A DNA stretch of 64,000 nt from Caulobacter sp. BP25 (GTDB lineage: Bacteria > Pseudomonadota > Alphaproteobacteria > Caulobacterales > Caulobacteraceae), in contig NZ_PEGH01000011.1 of the NCBI RefSeq assembly GCF_002737755.1, positions 93,131 to 157,130 on the forward strand. Direction: 5' to 3'. Positions 25,611 to 36,633 of the stretch are shown here, piece after piece (position 1 is the stretch's first letter; the number at the start of each line of letters is the position of its first letter). The notes under the pieces are model-generated. The model searched no databases and was not told the DNA's origin. It saw only the letters and a program-made list of their open reading frames with translations. Position numbers and translations under genes: made by a program.

Positions 25611-26012
25611 ATGAGCAAGACCGTCCTCGCCGCCGCCGTCGTTCTCGCCGCCACGGGCTTCGCGCTCGCCGGTTGCCAGGAGCAGATCAAGCCGCCCTTC
25701 GAGCGGGGGGTCTGTTTCCACGTGGCGACCAATAAAGACAAGAGCCTGCGCTACAATCCTGTGGCCCGGAACGTGGCGACGATGGAGGAATGCGCCGCGA
25801 CGCTGGAAGGCATGCGCATCCGCTTTGTCCGCCTGGGGCAGTCCAACAGCCAGAGCATGATCGGCGCCTATCAGGGATCCTTCATCTTCATCGAGAAGGA
25901 AGGCATCTATCTGGGCCAGACCTATGACGGCGCGCGCTTCATGTCGCTAGTGCGCACCGGCGACGGACGCCTGGCCGTGCCCGGCGCCATCCGGCACGTT
26001 CCGGCCCCGTAG
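25611..26012 (+). CDS. Predicted lipoprotein, 133 aa
   Basis: The signal MSKTVLAAAVVLAATGFALAGC has a lipobox (ALAGC, Cys22). The mature part includes CFHVATNKDKSLRYNPVARN, then MEECAATLEGMRIRFVRLGQ and GAYQGSFIFIEKEGIYLGQ; two further Cys may form a disulphide. It lies 17 bases after the preceding gene, which also encodes an envelope protein with Cys units, so they may be an operon. No ribosome site is obvious; the start is preceded by GTTTATAAGTGTAATCC, a near copy of a sequence before fljJ. Function unknown. Confidence 0.72.
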   Translation: MSKTVLAAAVVLAATGFALAGCQEQIKPPFERGVCFHVATNKDKSLRYNPVARNVATMEECAATLEGMRIRFVRLGQSNSQSMIGAYQGSFIFIEKEGIYLGQTYDGARFMSLVRTGDGRLAVPGAIRHVPAP

Positions 26013-26060
26013 GCGAGGGGGGCGAGTTCGTCCGTCCACAGCCGTCTTTCTCGTCCACAA

Positions 26061-26075
26061 GAACATATTGAGAAC
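26061..26075. promoter_or_regulatory. LexA (SOS) box upstream of ssb
   Basis: GAACATATTGAGAAC is GAAC-N7-GAAC, the reverse reading of the alphaproteobacterial LexA operator GTTC-N7-GTTC. It lies 86 bases before the ssb start. SOS control of ssb is known in Caulobacter. Confidence 0.85.
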
Positions 26076-26160
26076 AAAACTTGCGCGACGTTTAGCGCCT
26101 CGTTAACGTGCGCTCTCAGATTCCGGCGCATGGGTCGCCGGGCGAGAGCAAGGTCAAACG

Positions 26161-26664
26161 ATGGCGGGCAGCGTCAACAAGGTCATTCTGGTAGGCAATC
26201 TCGGCGCCGATCCCGAGATCCGCAGCCTGGGTTCAGGCGACCGCGTCGCCAATCTCCGCATCGCCACGTCCGAGACCTGGCGCGACCGCAACAGCGGCGA
26301 GCGCAAGGAAAAGACCGAATGGCACCGCGTGGTCATCTTCAACGATAACCTGGTGAAGGTGGCCGAGCAGTACCTCAAGAAGGGCTCGACTGTTTACATC
26401 GAGGGTGCGCTGCAGACCCGCAAGTGGACCGACAACACCGGTCAGGAAAAGTATTCCACCGAGATCGTGCTGCAGAAGTTCCGCGGCGAGCTGACCATGC
26501 TGGGCGGTCGTGGCGACAACGCCGGGGCGTCTTCGGGCGGCGGCGACGAGTACGGCGGCGGCTATTCCGGCGGCGGCTCCAGCTTCAGCGGCGGCCAGCG
26601 CAGCCAGCCCAGCGGCCCGCGCGAGAGCTTCTCGGCGGACCTGGATGATGAGATCCCGTTCTAG
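26161..26664 (+). CDS. ssb: Single-stranded DNA-binding protein
   Basis: A 167-residue SSB. The OB-fold (1-110) starts [21 protein letters not shown] and includes [20 protein letters not shown] and [20 protein letters not shown]. It is followed by a Gly/Ser-rich linker (about 116-155) and the acidic tail DLDDEIPF that recruits partner proteins. It coats ssDNA in replication, repair and recombination. The upstream LexA box indicates damage induction. Followed by a hairpin terminator; length normal. Confidence 0.97.
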   Translation: MAGSVNKVILVGNLGADPEIRSLGSGDRVANLRIATSETWRDRNSGERKEKTEWHRVVIFNDNLVKVAEQYLKKGSTVYIEGALQTRKWTDNTGQEKYSTEIVLQKFRGELTMLGGRGDNAGASSGGGDEYGGGYSGGGSSFSGGQRSQPSGPRESFSADLDDEIPF

Positions 26665-26690
26665 TTTTCCTCTCCGACTTAGTTGTCAAC

Positions 26691-26726
26691 AAGTGGCCGG
26701 TTCTCATTGGAATCGGCCACTTTTTT
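26691..26726 (+). terminator. Terminator after ssb
   Basis: AAGTGGCCG pairs with CGGCCACTT and is followed by TTTTATTG. A closely similar hairpin with compensating base changes occurs at 30289-30319. Confidence 0.9.
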
Positions 26727-26881
26727 ATTGCATCTGCCACTTCGAGACCGGCCGCGATAGAGTGGGTAAAGCCCACTAGGACCGACCGTAAATGGATGGC
26801 GCGACGACCATTCGAGTGCTCATACTCAAAGGTGGGGAGCGGCTTCCCGTCCTCCTCGATCGGACGAGCAAGCATCCACCC

Positions 26882-27079
26882 GTGAACGCGGACCTCCTCA
26901 AATTTGGCCGAAGGGTGCGCTTGCTGCGCTCCGCCGCGGGGTAGTTGGCCGACCGGTCTGGCCTTCACCGCAATTATATCGGCGGAGTTGAGCGAGGCGA
27001 GAGGAACGCGGGCTTAAACGCGGTTTATGCCCTGGCGCGAGGGCTGGGCGTCGAGCCTGCAGAGCTGTTTCGAACCTAG
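26882..27079 (+). pseudogene. XRE-family HTH regulator, broken by an in-frame stop
   Basis: A GTG at 26882 opens a frame with KFGRRVRLLRSAAG, then TAG at 26942, and continues in the same frame with [20 protein letters not shown], then [16 protein letters not shown] and a final stop at 27077. This is an XRE helix-turn-helix domain from which the segment around the first turn (normally GLSQEELA) is shortened and replaced by a stop. No start codon downstream would restore the full DNA-binding unit. Most likely a decayed regulator of the accessory patch here; a short read-through product cannot be excluded. Confidence 0.75.
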
Positions 27080-27277
27080 CGCTCGGAGCAAGACTGCTCC
27101 TCTGACTTCGGCTAAAACGTCCTCGGGATCGAGGCAGTCATGGTTCTGCTAACAACAACGCGAGATCAAATGCGCGTGGGCGCCGCCGCCAAAAGGGCGG
27201 GCGCGCACCTTACCGCAAAAGGCGGCGTGACCAGTCCCGAGACTTTGGTCGCCATTGGGTGAAAATTTAGGCGCGGA

Positions 27278-29968
27278 TCACCAGGCCTGCAAGGTGATCA
27301 CCAGTTTCTGCGGTTGCTGCGGAAGGCTGACATAGCTCGAGAATGAGCCCTGGTCGTCATAGGGCATGCCGTAGGAAAAGCCGTTGATGGTGACGCTGAG
27401 CTGATGGAGATAAGCGGCGTACCAGTTCGCCGCCTGCCCTGGAGCGTTCATGACAAACGGCGGCGGCGTCGTGGGGGTTGTTTTTCCCTTGTCGGTGTAG
27501 GTGATGGCCTCGCCCGACACGGTTTTGATCAGTTGCAGCGCGTCGGACTTCGTTCCCCGATAGATATTGAAGTTGGCGAAGGTGATCGCTCCCGTATTGG
27601 GAATGGTCAGAGTCACGGCGTCGCCGGCGGCAACATCTACGGTGACGATATTGCCGGGGATCGTTTCGCCGTCCGGACTGCCCTTCAGACCAGCGCCCGT
27701 GATGGCGTAGTAATAGGTGCCGGCTTGCAGAGCCGCGCCCGCCATGCTCGTCGCGGTAGCGGTCAGCGGGAAGATGGCCGCCTGCGCCCAGTAGTCGGGC
27801 GCCAGAACGTTGGTCCAGTCTCCTCCGGTCGCCGAGCGCGGGGTCAGGCCGCGATTGAAGGCGGCGTTTATGGGATTGAACACGTCCTTGACGATGCCAA
27901 GCGGAGGGGCTTTTTTATTGCCGTCTGACAGGCCGAACACGCCGTCGGCGCCGAACACCATCGCCGCCGGGGACGCATATTGGTTGGTCGGCAGCCATTG
28001 GGGCGGCGCTGGGTTATCTGGGCCGCGATTGGTGCTGAAGAAGGGCTGATAGAAATTGACGACTTTGCCTGCATAGTCGCCTGACTGGCCGGTGAGCTGC
28101 AGAACGGTATAGGTCTCCGCGTCGACTGTGAGGGTCACCGTTCCTCCGCTCCAGGTGGTATTCACGGAGCCGGTCAGGGTAAGATTGAACGTATTGTTTT
28201 CGTAATAGCTGAAGAAATCCGCGATCGCGTCCGTGAAATACTGGTTGAGCGGCTCATAATTGTAATTGTTGAGCGGCGGGGTTGCCACCGTGCCCACTGA
28301 GGTTCCGTCATCGGTGAAGTTGGGCAGCAGCGACGCGCTTACTCCGTTCGAGAAATTGACGGTGCCGATAAGGCTTCCGGTGAGGGTCGAGCCATTCCAG
28401 GACGCGTATTGGAAATAGCCTGCGGCCCCGTCCTGAGAAAGCAGTAGCGTTCCGGTCTGCGGCGGGCCCTTTGGAGTCGCCTGAAGCTGAACAGGAGAAT
28501 AAGGGGCGCTGTTCAGCCGAACCGCCTCGGACATCCCCGGTTGTTCGGAACGATAGATATTGTAAGCCGACGCGTTAGGATAAGGGAGCCAGTTCAGGAC
28601 GGCCACCGTCCCGACATTGATCTGGCCCAGCTGAGGGGCGCCAGCCATGGACTCGACGAAAGAGACCGAGGCCGTGGCCTGGGCGCTCGCACCGCCGCCC
28701 GAAAAGGTTACGGACGGCGGTGAGCTGTAACCGCTTCCAGGATTGGTGATATAGACACCCATCACCTTGTCGGCCTCACCCAGATAGGCGACGCCTTCCA
28801 TTCCAGTGCCTCCGCCGCCCGAGAAGACGACCGTCGGCGGCGAACTGTACTCGGTTCCCGCATCGGTGATGGTCACAGCCGCTCGCAAGGCTGTGATCGC
28901 GTAGTAGAATTGCTGGGGGGCAAGCCCGATCGCTGCCGCGGCGCCGCTGCCGCCACCGCCCGAAACCGTGATCGTCGGCGCTGTCGTGTATCCGCTTCCC
29001 GCAGTTGTGACGGTGATGTCGGTGAGCTCCCCTTTGGCCACTGTTGCCGTGCCTGCGGCGGTAACGCCCTCCTTGGGCGCCGAGAAGGTCAGGGAAGGGG
29101 GCGTGGTGTAGCCGCTGCCGCCACATTGCACGACCACGCTGGTCGGGTTGACACTGTAGGTGAAGCTGTTGGCCTGCTCGGGTGTCTGGATCGGCTCGAA
29201 ACCGGAAGCGGCGGATGACGCGAAGGCCGGGCCGGCGCCGAGGACTCCTGTCAGAAAATCCTGCGGCGCCGTCAGTCTCTGGGCCCCCAGGCTATAATCG
29301 GGCGCCAAGCTGGCGAATGGGAATGCGTTCGAGCTGGCGGGTAAATTCTGCAGATAGGGGATAAAGCCTTCAAACAGCGTCTTGCGGTCTTGAAGGAAGC
29401 CGACGCCGTTATTGAAAGGCTGCGGCGGGTTCGGGCCGGCGGGGGCGCTGAGCACAGCGGTCGCCGTGAAAGGGAAGCCCACCTGATCCACGGTGGAGAC
29501 GTCATAGCCGCAGGATGTCGCCGCTAAGCCGAACTCGTAGAGGGCGAAGGTATCGTTCGGGTTGGAGGTCGGAGTCGGGACGGCCAACTCCTGACTAGCG
29601 TTCGGCGTGAGGCCGCTGTTCGGGCCGACGAACATGACCAATTCGCCAGCGGCTATCGAATTGGTGGCTGGGGGCGGCAGCGTGATCGAGGTGGTCTGCT
29701 GGCCGGAATAACTGCCTGGGGCGAACAGGGTCAGCAGAGGGACCTGGGGGGTGTCGAGCGAACTAGTGTACTCCCAGCTCCAAATGTTTTGGGATGCGTT
29801 CAGGTAGACTTGCGCCCCCCCGTTGAGGTCGCCGAAGATCGCGGCATAAACGCCCTTCCCAGCGACATCAGCAGGCGCGAAAAACTCGATCTGCAGCGGC
29901 GTTGTGGAGGAGACTTGATCGGCCGCCGCCGGGGCTGAGGCCGATGCTGTGAGCGTGAGATCGTCCAT
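27278..29968 (-). CDS. Large GH64/thaumatin-like-fold protein with glycine-rich repeats
   Basis: An 896-residue protein. The N-terminal part (PLQIEFFAPADVAGKGVYAA and FALYEFGLAATSCGYDVSTVDQVG, about 25-165) and the C-terminal end (NGFSYGMPYDDQGSFSSYVS) match the beta-1,3-glucanase/thaumatin-like (GH64-type) fold. Between them at about 285-435 are repeats of (G)GSGYTTPPSLTFS/SGGGG type, then two FN3-like modules with YNIYRS and FNIYRGTKSD. No signal peptide is seen. Catalytic residues cannot be confirmed. A ribosome site GGGAGGGAAACGACAG precedes the ATG. The AT-richer upstream region and the nearby decayed regulator suggest acquisition by transfer. No paired immunity or secretion gene is adjacent. 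Confidence 0.6.
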   Translation of the reverse strand: MDDLTLTASASAPAAADQVSSTTPLQIEFFAPADVAGKGVYAAIFGDLNGGAQVYLNASQNIWSWEYTSSLDTPQVPLLTLFAPGSYSGQQTTSITLPPPATNSIAAGELVMFVGPNSGLTPNASQELAVPTPTSNPNDTFALYEFGLAATSCGYDVSTVDQVGFPFTATAVLSAPAGPNPPQPFNNGVGFLQDRKTLFEGFIPYLQNLPASSNAFPFASLAPDYSLGAQRLTAPQDFLTGVLGAGPAFASSAASGFEPIQTPEQANSFTYSVNPTSVVVQCGGSGYTTPPSLTFSAPKEGVTAAGTATVAKGELTDITVTTAGSGYTTAPTITVSGGGGSGAAAAIGLAPQQFYYAITALRAAVTITDAGTEYSSPPTVVFSGGGGTGMEGVAYLGEADKVMGVYITNPGSGYSSPPSVTFSGGGASAQATASVSFVESMAGAPQLGQINVGTVAVLNWLPYPNASAYNIYRSEQPGMSEAVRLNSAPYSPVQLQATPKGPPQTGTLLLSQDGAAGYFQYASWNGSTLTGSLIGTVNFSNGVSASLLPNFTDDGTSVGTVATPPLNNYNYEPLNQYFTDAIADFFSYYENNTFNLTLTGSVNTTWSGGTVTLTVDAETYTVLQLTGQSGDYAGKVVNFYQPFFSTNRGPDNPAPPQWLPTNQYASPAAMVFGADGVFGLSDGNKKAPPLGIVKDVFNPINAAFNRGLTPRSATGGDWTNVLAPDYWAQAAIFPLTATATSMAGAALQAGTYYYAITGAGLKGSPDGETIPGNIVTVDVAAGDAVTLTIPNTGAITFANFNIYRGTKSDALQLIKTVSGEAITYTDKGKTTPTTPPPFVMNAPGQAANWYAAYLHQLSVTINGFSYGMPYDDQGSFSSYVSLPQQPQKLVITLQAW

Positions 29969-30556
29969 CTGTCGTTTCCCTCCCGAAATATCGCTGAAAA
30001 ATGCATCTCAAAGATAAGTGATCCAATATATACAACTTTTACTAGATTGTGGCTCGGTTTTAGATTTGTCAAGCCAGTTGATCACCTAGGCCTTCAGAGG
30101 CGCGCGTGGCGCGCGCGAGCGGAAGAGCTCACGCCGCGCAACAAAACCGGTGGAAAACCGATAACTTGTTGCTCTTTTCGACTTGCTGTCCCGCCAGCAA
30201 GCACCAAAATCAATGACTTAAGCGGTGTTACATGACACCCAGTCTGCATACCCGTTCTAGAGCCGAACAAGGCTAGAAACGTAAATAGCGGCCGGTTCTC
30301 TTGGGAGCCGGCCGTTTTTGTATTGGGTCCCTTTTGGCGCTATGCCAGGGGGCCTTGGCGCTTTCTGCCCGAGATAGCTTCCGGTCGCTGATGCTCAAGG
30401 GGGGGGCAGGGGGGACCTTGTCGCCAGAGGGCGCGTCAGGGATTTGGATTTCGATCGCCCTGAGGGTCACGCCATAACTACCTCGGGTGTTGACTTGTTG
30501 TGATGCATCTTAAAGTGTTCTCTTCCTGGGGTTGATTTTTCGGGGCGAGAACATTC
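29969..30556. other. Gene-poor stretch, AT-rich then repetitive
   Basis: 588 bases with no convincing gene. The first 90 bases are AT-rich and probably hold the leftward promoter of the GH64-like gene. A G-rich run (around 30400-30415) sits in the right half. The small leftward frame at 30273-30470 is not supported. A hairpin at 30289-30319 is annotated separately. Confidence 0.6.
30289..30319 (+). terminator. Terminator-like hairpin resembling the ssb terminator
   Basis: CGGCCGGTTC pairs with GAGCCGGCCG (one G-T pair) and is followed by TTTTT. The stem, loop core (TTCTC..TTGG) and T-run mirror the ssb terminator at 26691, although no rightward gene ends just upstream here. Confidence 0.6.
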
Positions 30557-31699
30557 ATGGCGACCATCACCGGCGCGGCGGCGGATGACATTCTGATCGG
30601 AACGGCGGCTGCGGACGTTATCTATGGGCTGGCTGGAGACGATACGCTCCTTGGTTATGCCGGGGATGACACCTTGGTCGGTGGCGCGGGCGCGGATGCG
30701 CTGTTTGGCGGGGATGGCGTTGATGTGGCCAGCTACGCCAGCGCCAGCGTCGGAGTGACGATCAATCTCGCCACCGGCGCGCATACGGGCGACGCAGCGG
30801 GAGATACGTTCGACGGGATCGAGATTATTCAAGGCTCGAACCTGAATGATCTGTTCGTAGCCAATGCCGCCGCCAATCGTCTCGACGGTTCGGGCGGGTG
30901 GACCGACACGATCAGCTACGAGGCCTCTTCCTCGGCCGTGAACGTCAATCTCACGACCAATGCGGTGTCCGGAGGAGACGCCCAGGGCGACACGATCAGC
31001 AGTTTCGAAAAGGTGATCGGCTCGGCCTACGGTGATGTTTTGGCCTCAAGCTCGCCGGGACACATCCTTCAAGGCGGCGCCGGAGACGATCTTTATCTCG
31101 TTTCCGGGCCGGTCATCTCTATCATTGAGGCGGCCGACGAGGGGGAGGACTCGGTCGTCGCTGATGTGAGCAGCTTTAGGCTCGCCGCCAATGTCGAGAC
31201 TTTGATGTATGTTGGAACCTCGACCTTCACGGGCTACGGCAATGCTTTAGCGAACATCATCATCGGCGGCGTCCTAGGCGACAGTCTCTTTGGTCTTGAG
31301 GGCGACGACACCCTGCTCGGCGGTGATGGGAACGACACGCTGAACGGTGGTTCTGGCTCCGACAATCTAGTGGGAGCCGGCGGGGACGATACCCTCTACT
31401 TCTACGGAGATGGGCAAGGTCGCGGTGGCGAGGGTGGCGATCTCTACTACATTGCGAGCCTTTACAGCGTTTCCATATGGGAGGCCGACGACGCTGCGAC
31501 GGATGTCGTGCGCTTCGCGAGCTTCTGGAGCGTCAGCGATATTCGGGTTGCATGGGATGGTGACGACCTTCTGATCGCCAGTATCACGGACACGGATTTC
31601 AACTCCGCCGTGCGGCTCGTGGACTATGGCGACGACCGCTACATCGAGACGTTCGAATTTGCAGACGGTACGGCTTTCGACCCCCTTGGACTTGTCTAG
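30557..31699 (+). CDS. RTX-type calcium-binding protein
   Basis: A 380-residue protein with hemolysin-type nonapeptide repeats (GGxGxDxUx). One cluster is at about 12-60 (GLAGDDTLLGYAGDDTLVGG), another at about 245-290 (GLEGDDTLLGGDGNDTLNGG). Between them are TYLPH-like inserts, such as VDVASYASASVGVTINLATG. The C-terminal part (VVRFASFWSVSDIRVAWDGD) looks like the type-I secretion end seen in such proteins. No N-terminal signal; export would need an ABC-type T1SS encoded elsewhere. It may be surface or biofilm related; no enzyme domain is seen. Confidence 0.88.
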   Translation: MATITGAAADDILIGTAAADVIYGLAGDDTLLGYAGDDTLVGGAGADALFGGDGVDVASYASASVGVTINLATGAHTGDAAGDTFDGIEIIQGSNLNDLFVANAAANRLDGSGGWTDTISYEASSSAVNVNLTTNAVSGGDAQGDTISSFEKVIGSAYGDVLASSSPGHILQGGAGDDLYLVSGPVISIIEAADEGEDSVVADVSSFRLAANVETLMYVGTSTFTGYGNALANIIIGGVLGDSLFGLEGDDTLLGGDGNDTLNGGSGSDNLVGAGGDDTLYFYGDGQGRGGEGGDLYYIASLYSVSIWEADDAATDVVRFASFWSVSDIRVAWDGDDLLIASITDTDFNSAVRLVDYGDDRYIETFEFADGTAFDPLGLV

Positions 31700-32130
31700 C
31701 CAGCCCGAAGTTGGCCCTGTTGACCTAAACTGCGATTAGCTCTGGCGGCGCCTTGCCGCCAGCCCGCGCGCCCCCCGCTATTTGCAAGCGGCGGCCGCCT
31801 TGGCGGAGTCCTTCCCAAGCGATACGCCCTTTTCCGCGCCGCGAGAGGGGGGGCGGAATGACCCGTCTCGTTCAAGGTTTTGGATTCTTCGTCCGTTTGG
31901 CCGAAACTTGGCCACATGCATCGCTCGGACAGCGTTGTCATTGGAAATATTTGCCAAATTCTCAGTATGGGGCGCGGAGCGGTAAGCGCCAGTGGACGTG
32001 TTCTTGACCGAAGTGCTACTGAAACCCCGGATATTGCACTGCGGGATCACGACGAAGCAGTGCTGTTCCAAGGTGAGACGTTCCCAACAGAGGGGCGCGG
32101 CCTTTTCACTTATCGCAGGGTGAATTTCAT
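31700..32130. other. Intergenic region before ppdK
   Basis: 430 bases without a supported gene. A hairpin CTGGCGGC/GCCGCCAG at 31742-31762 lacks a T-run. The right part probably holds the ppdK promoter and leader. Confidence 0.6.
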
Positions 32131-34818
<2,688 letters not shown>

Positions 34819-34849
34819 GGCTCTCGCTTCAAGCCTGAACGCACTTAGA

Positions 34850-34880
34850 GGGCCTCGGACTGGACAGTCCGGGGCCCTTT
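34850..34880 (+). terminator. Terminator after ppdK
   Basis: GGGCCTCGGACTG pairs with CAGTCCGGGGCCC (one T-G pair), followed by TTT. It starts 32 bases after the stop codon. Confidence 0.85.
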
Positions 34881-34914
34881 CCCTATCCGGGTCTCAGGAT
34901 TTCGGGGGGAAGTC

Positions 34915-35574
34915 ATGGCCTATCTGCGCTGGCGCCGGTTCACGGAGCTGCTGTCGCTGGACAATCCGGCGCTGGGCGAGCTGTTCATGCGCAAGCGCCA
35001 CAAGCCGATCGTCGCCGCGCCGGTCGAGAAGTGGGACGCCGAGTACCAGGCTGGGATCTATGACCGCCTGAGCCGCTCCGAGCAGCGCCATCACCATCGT
35101 CTGCTGGCGGCCATGATCGCCGACCGCTGGCCCAATCCGCGCGTACTGGAGATCGGGGCGGGCGAGGGCGTGTTCTACGAGGCCCTGCGCGCTTACCGGC
35201 CCGCCCGCTATGTCGGCGTCGACTTCTCCAAGCCTGCGATCGAGCGCGGCGCACTGCGCCTGGCGCCCGAGATCGCGATCGGCGAGGTGAAGATGGTGCT
35301 GGGCGACGGCCGGACCTTCGAGACCGACGAGACGTTCGACGTCGTGGTGTTCTCCGAATGCATCGAGCACCTGGGCGAGGTCGAGGCCCTGGTCGCCCAC
35401 TACGCCCCGAACCTGAAGCCCGATGGCGCCGTGGGCTTGACCATGTGGCTGGCGCTGAAGCCGCTGCGCTTGTGGCATCGCCTGAAGGCGATGGGCGAGG
35501 TGCTGGACGAGGCGGTGATCAACACCCCCTGGGGCGGCGGTTGGCTGGTGGCCGTGGTGCGGCCGAAGGGTTGA
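34915..35574 (+). CDS. SAM-dependent methyltransferase, class I
   Basis: A 219-residue soluble protein. Motif I VLEIGAGEGVFYEALRA is near residues 78-94, the acidic strand ARYVGVDFSK near 98-107, the VKMVLGDGRTF block near 124-134, and VVVFSECIEHLGE near 143-155. The N-terminal 60 residues carry KRHKPIVAAPVEKWDAEYQA, a pre-domain often seen in sugar or lipid O-methyltransferases. The start codon at 34915 follows GGGGGAAGTC. Downstream lie palindromic repeats rather than genes. Substrate unknown. Confidence 0.85.
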   Translation: MAYLRWRRFTELLSLDNPALGELFMRKRHKPIVAAPVEKWDAEYQAGIYDRLSRSEQRHHHRLLAAMIADRWPNPRVLEIGAGEGVFYEALRAYRPARYVGVDFSKPAIERGALRLAPEIAIGEVKMVLGDGRTFETDETFDVVVFSECIEHLGEVEALVAHYAPNLKPDGAVGLTMWLALKPLRLWHRLKAMGEVLDEAVINTPWGGGWLVAVVRPKG

Positions 35575-35587
35575 TAGGGAATAGGTT

Positions 35588-35733
35588 GCGCCCCCTCCGT
35601 CACGATGCGTATCCGCATCGCGCCACCTCCCCCGCACGCTTCGCTACGGGTGAGGAGGGGTGTTGTCTTCCTCCTCACCCGTGAAACGGGGGAGGTGGCG
35701 CGGCGCCGATAGGCGACGTGACGGAGGGGGCGC
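35588..35733. repeat. Nested palindromic intergenic repeat (REP-like)
   Basis: Outer arms GCGCCCCCTCCGTCACG (35588-35604) and CGTGACGGAGGGGGCGC (35717-35733) are perfect complements. Inner arms GGGTGAGGAGG and CCTCCTCACCC form a second stem. The other REP-like units in this window have comparable GC-rich nested stems, though not the same sequence. Confidence 0.85.
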
Positions 35734-35800
35734 TCATCCCAAACGCGAAACCGCCGCGAGGCTGGAGGGGGCCTCGGGGCGGTCGCTGGGTCGTCCGCCG

Positions 35801-35850
35801 GGAGCCCTTTAGCTTTGGATGCGAACATCCAAAGCGTTCAAAAGGGCTCC
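35801..35850. repeat. Snap-back palindrome 1 downstream of wrbA
   Basis: GGAGCCCTTT at 35801 pairs with AAAGGGCTCC at 35841, and inside it TTTGGATG pairs with CATCCAAA. The element could fold as a two-step stem. Together with the following palindrome it lies past the wrbA stop. Confidence 0.8.
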
Positions 35851-35862
35851 AAATGTTTGATT

Positions 35863-35915
35863 CTAGAGCCTGCTCACCCTGGTTAGATGAGCCATCTAAC
35901 CAGGGCAGGCTCTAG
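35863..35915. repeat. Snap-back palindrome 2 downstream of wrbA
   Basis: CTAGAGCCTGC (35863) pairs with GCAGGCTCTAG (35905-35915), and within it CCCTGGTTAGATG pairs with CATCTAACCAGGG around AGC. It could terminate wrbA on the minus strand, but the layered design suggests a mobile repeat. Confidence 0.85.
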
Positions 35916-35950
35916 GGGGAGGGATGCGGACGGCCGCTGACGACCGAGCG

Positions 35951-36550
35951 TTAGCCGTGCAGCTTGATGGCGGTTTCGGCGATCTTGCGGCCCTGGTAGC
36001 GGGCGCCGACCAGCTCGTTCTCGCTGGGCTGACGCGAGCCGTCGCCGCCGGCGATCGTGGTGGCGCCGTAGGGGCTGCCGCCGGTGACTTCGTCCAGGGT
36101 CATCTGGCCGGCGTGGCCGTAGTCCATGCCCACGATCACCATGCCGAAGTGCAGCAGGTTGGTGATGATCGAGAACAGCGTGGTCTCCTGGCCGCCATGT
36201 TGGGTCGCCGTCGAGGTGAAGGCGCCGCCGACCTTGCCGTGCAGGGCGCCGCGGGCCCACAGGCCGCCGGCCTGGTCGAGGAACGCCGCCAACTGCGAGC
36301 TCATGCGGCCAAAGCGCGTGCCCGTGCCGACGATGATGGCGTCGTAGTTGGCCAGGTCCTCGACCGTAGCGACCGGGGCCTCTTGGTCGAGCTTGAAGTG
36401 GGCGCGTTGGGCGACTTCCAGCGGCGCGGTTTCCGGCACGCGCTTGATGTCGACCTGGGCGCCAGCTTCGCGAGCGCCTTCGGCGACGGCCTTGGCCATC
36501 GTCTCGATGTGGCCATACGACGAGTAGTAGAGAACGAGAACCTTGGCCAT
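35951..36550 (-). CDS. wrbA: NAD(P)H:quinone oxidoreductase WrbA
   Basis: A 199-residue flavodoxin-like protein: FMN phosphate loop [12 protein letters not shown] (near 8-19), [22 protein letters not shown] (near 71-92), and the type-IV WrbA features GLHFGM-like residues [22 protein letters not shown] and [20 protein letters not shown]. It reduces quinones by two electrons and protects against oxidative damage. It lies 83 bases after a pirin-family gene on the same strand, and a LysR gene points away from them; an operon regulated by that LysR is likely. Confidence 0.95.
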   Translation of the reverse strand: MAKVLVLYYSSYGHIETMAKAVAEGAREAGAQVDIKRVPETAPLEVAQRAHFKLDQEAPVATVEDLANYDAIIVGTGTRFGRMSSQLAAFLDQAGGLWARGALHGKVGGAFTSTATQHGGQETTLFSIITNLLHFGMVIVGMDYGHAGQMTLDEVTGGSPYGATTIAGGDGSRQPSENELVGARYQGRKIAETAIKLHG

Positions 36551-36633
36551 GACGGCCTCCTTTGAAACGGGTTGGGGGAGGAAGGTCGGGCGCGAGCTTG
36601 CGGTTTCCTCGCGCCCGGTTCTTGAAGAAAAAC

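Noticed and set aside
27140..27262. Forty-codon rightward frame after the XRE pseudogene
   Set aside because: No ribosome site or homology; not annotated as a gene.
30273..30470. Leftward frame whose start faintly recalls an integrase N-terminus
   Set aside because: Only weak resemblance, overlaps the terminator-like hairpin, and no integrase body follows.
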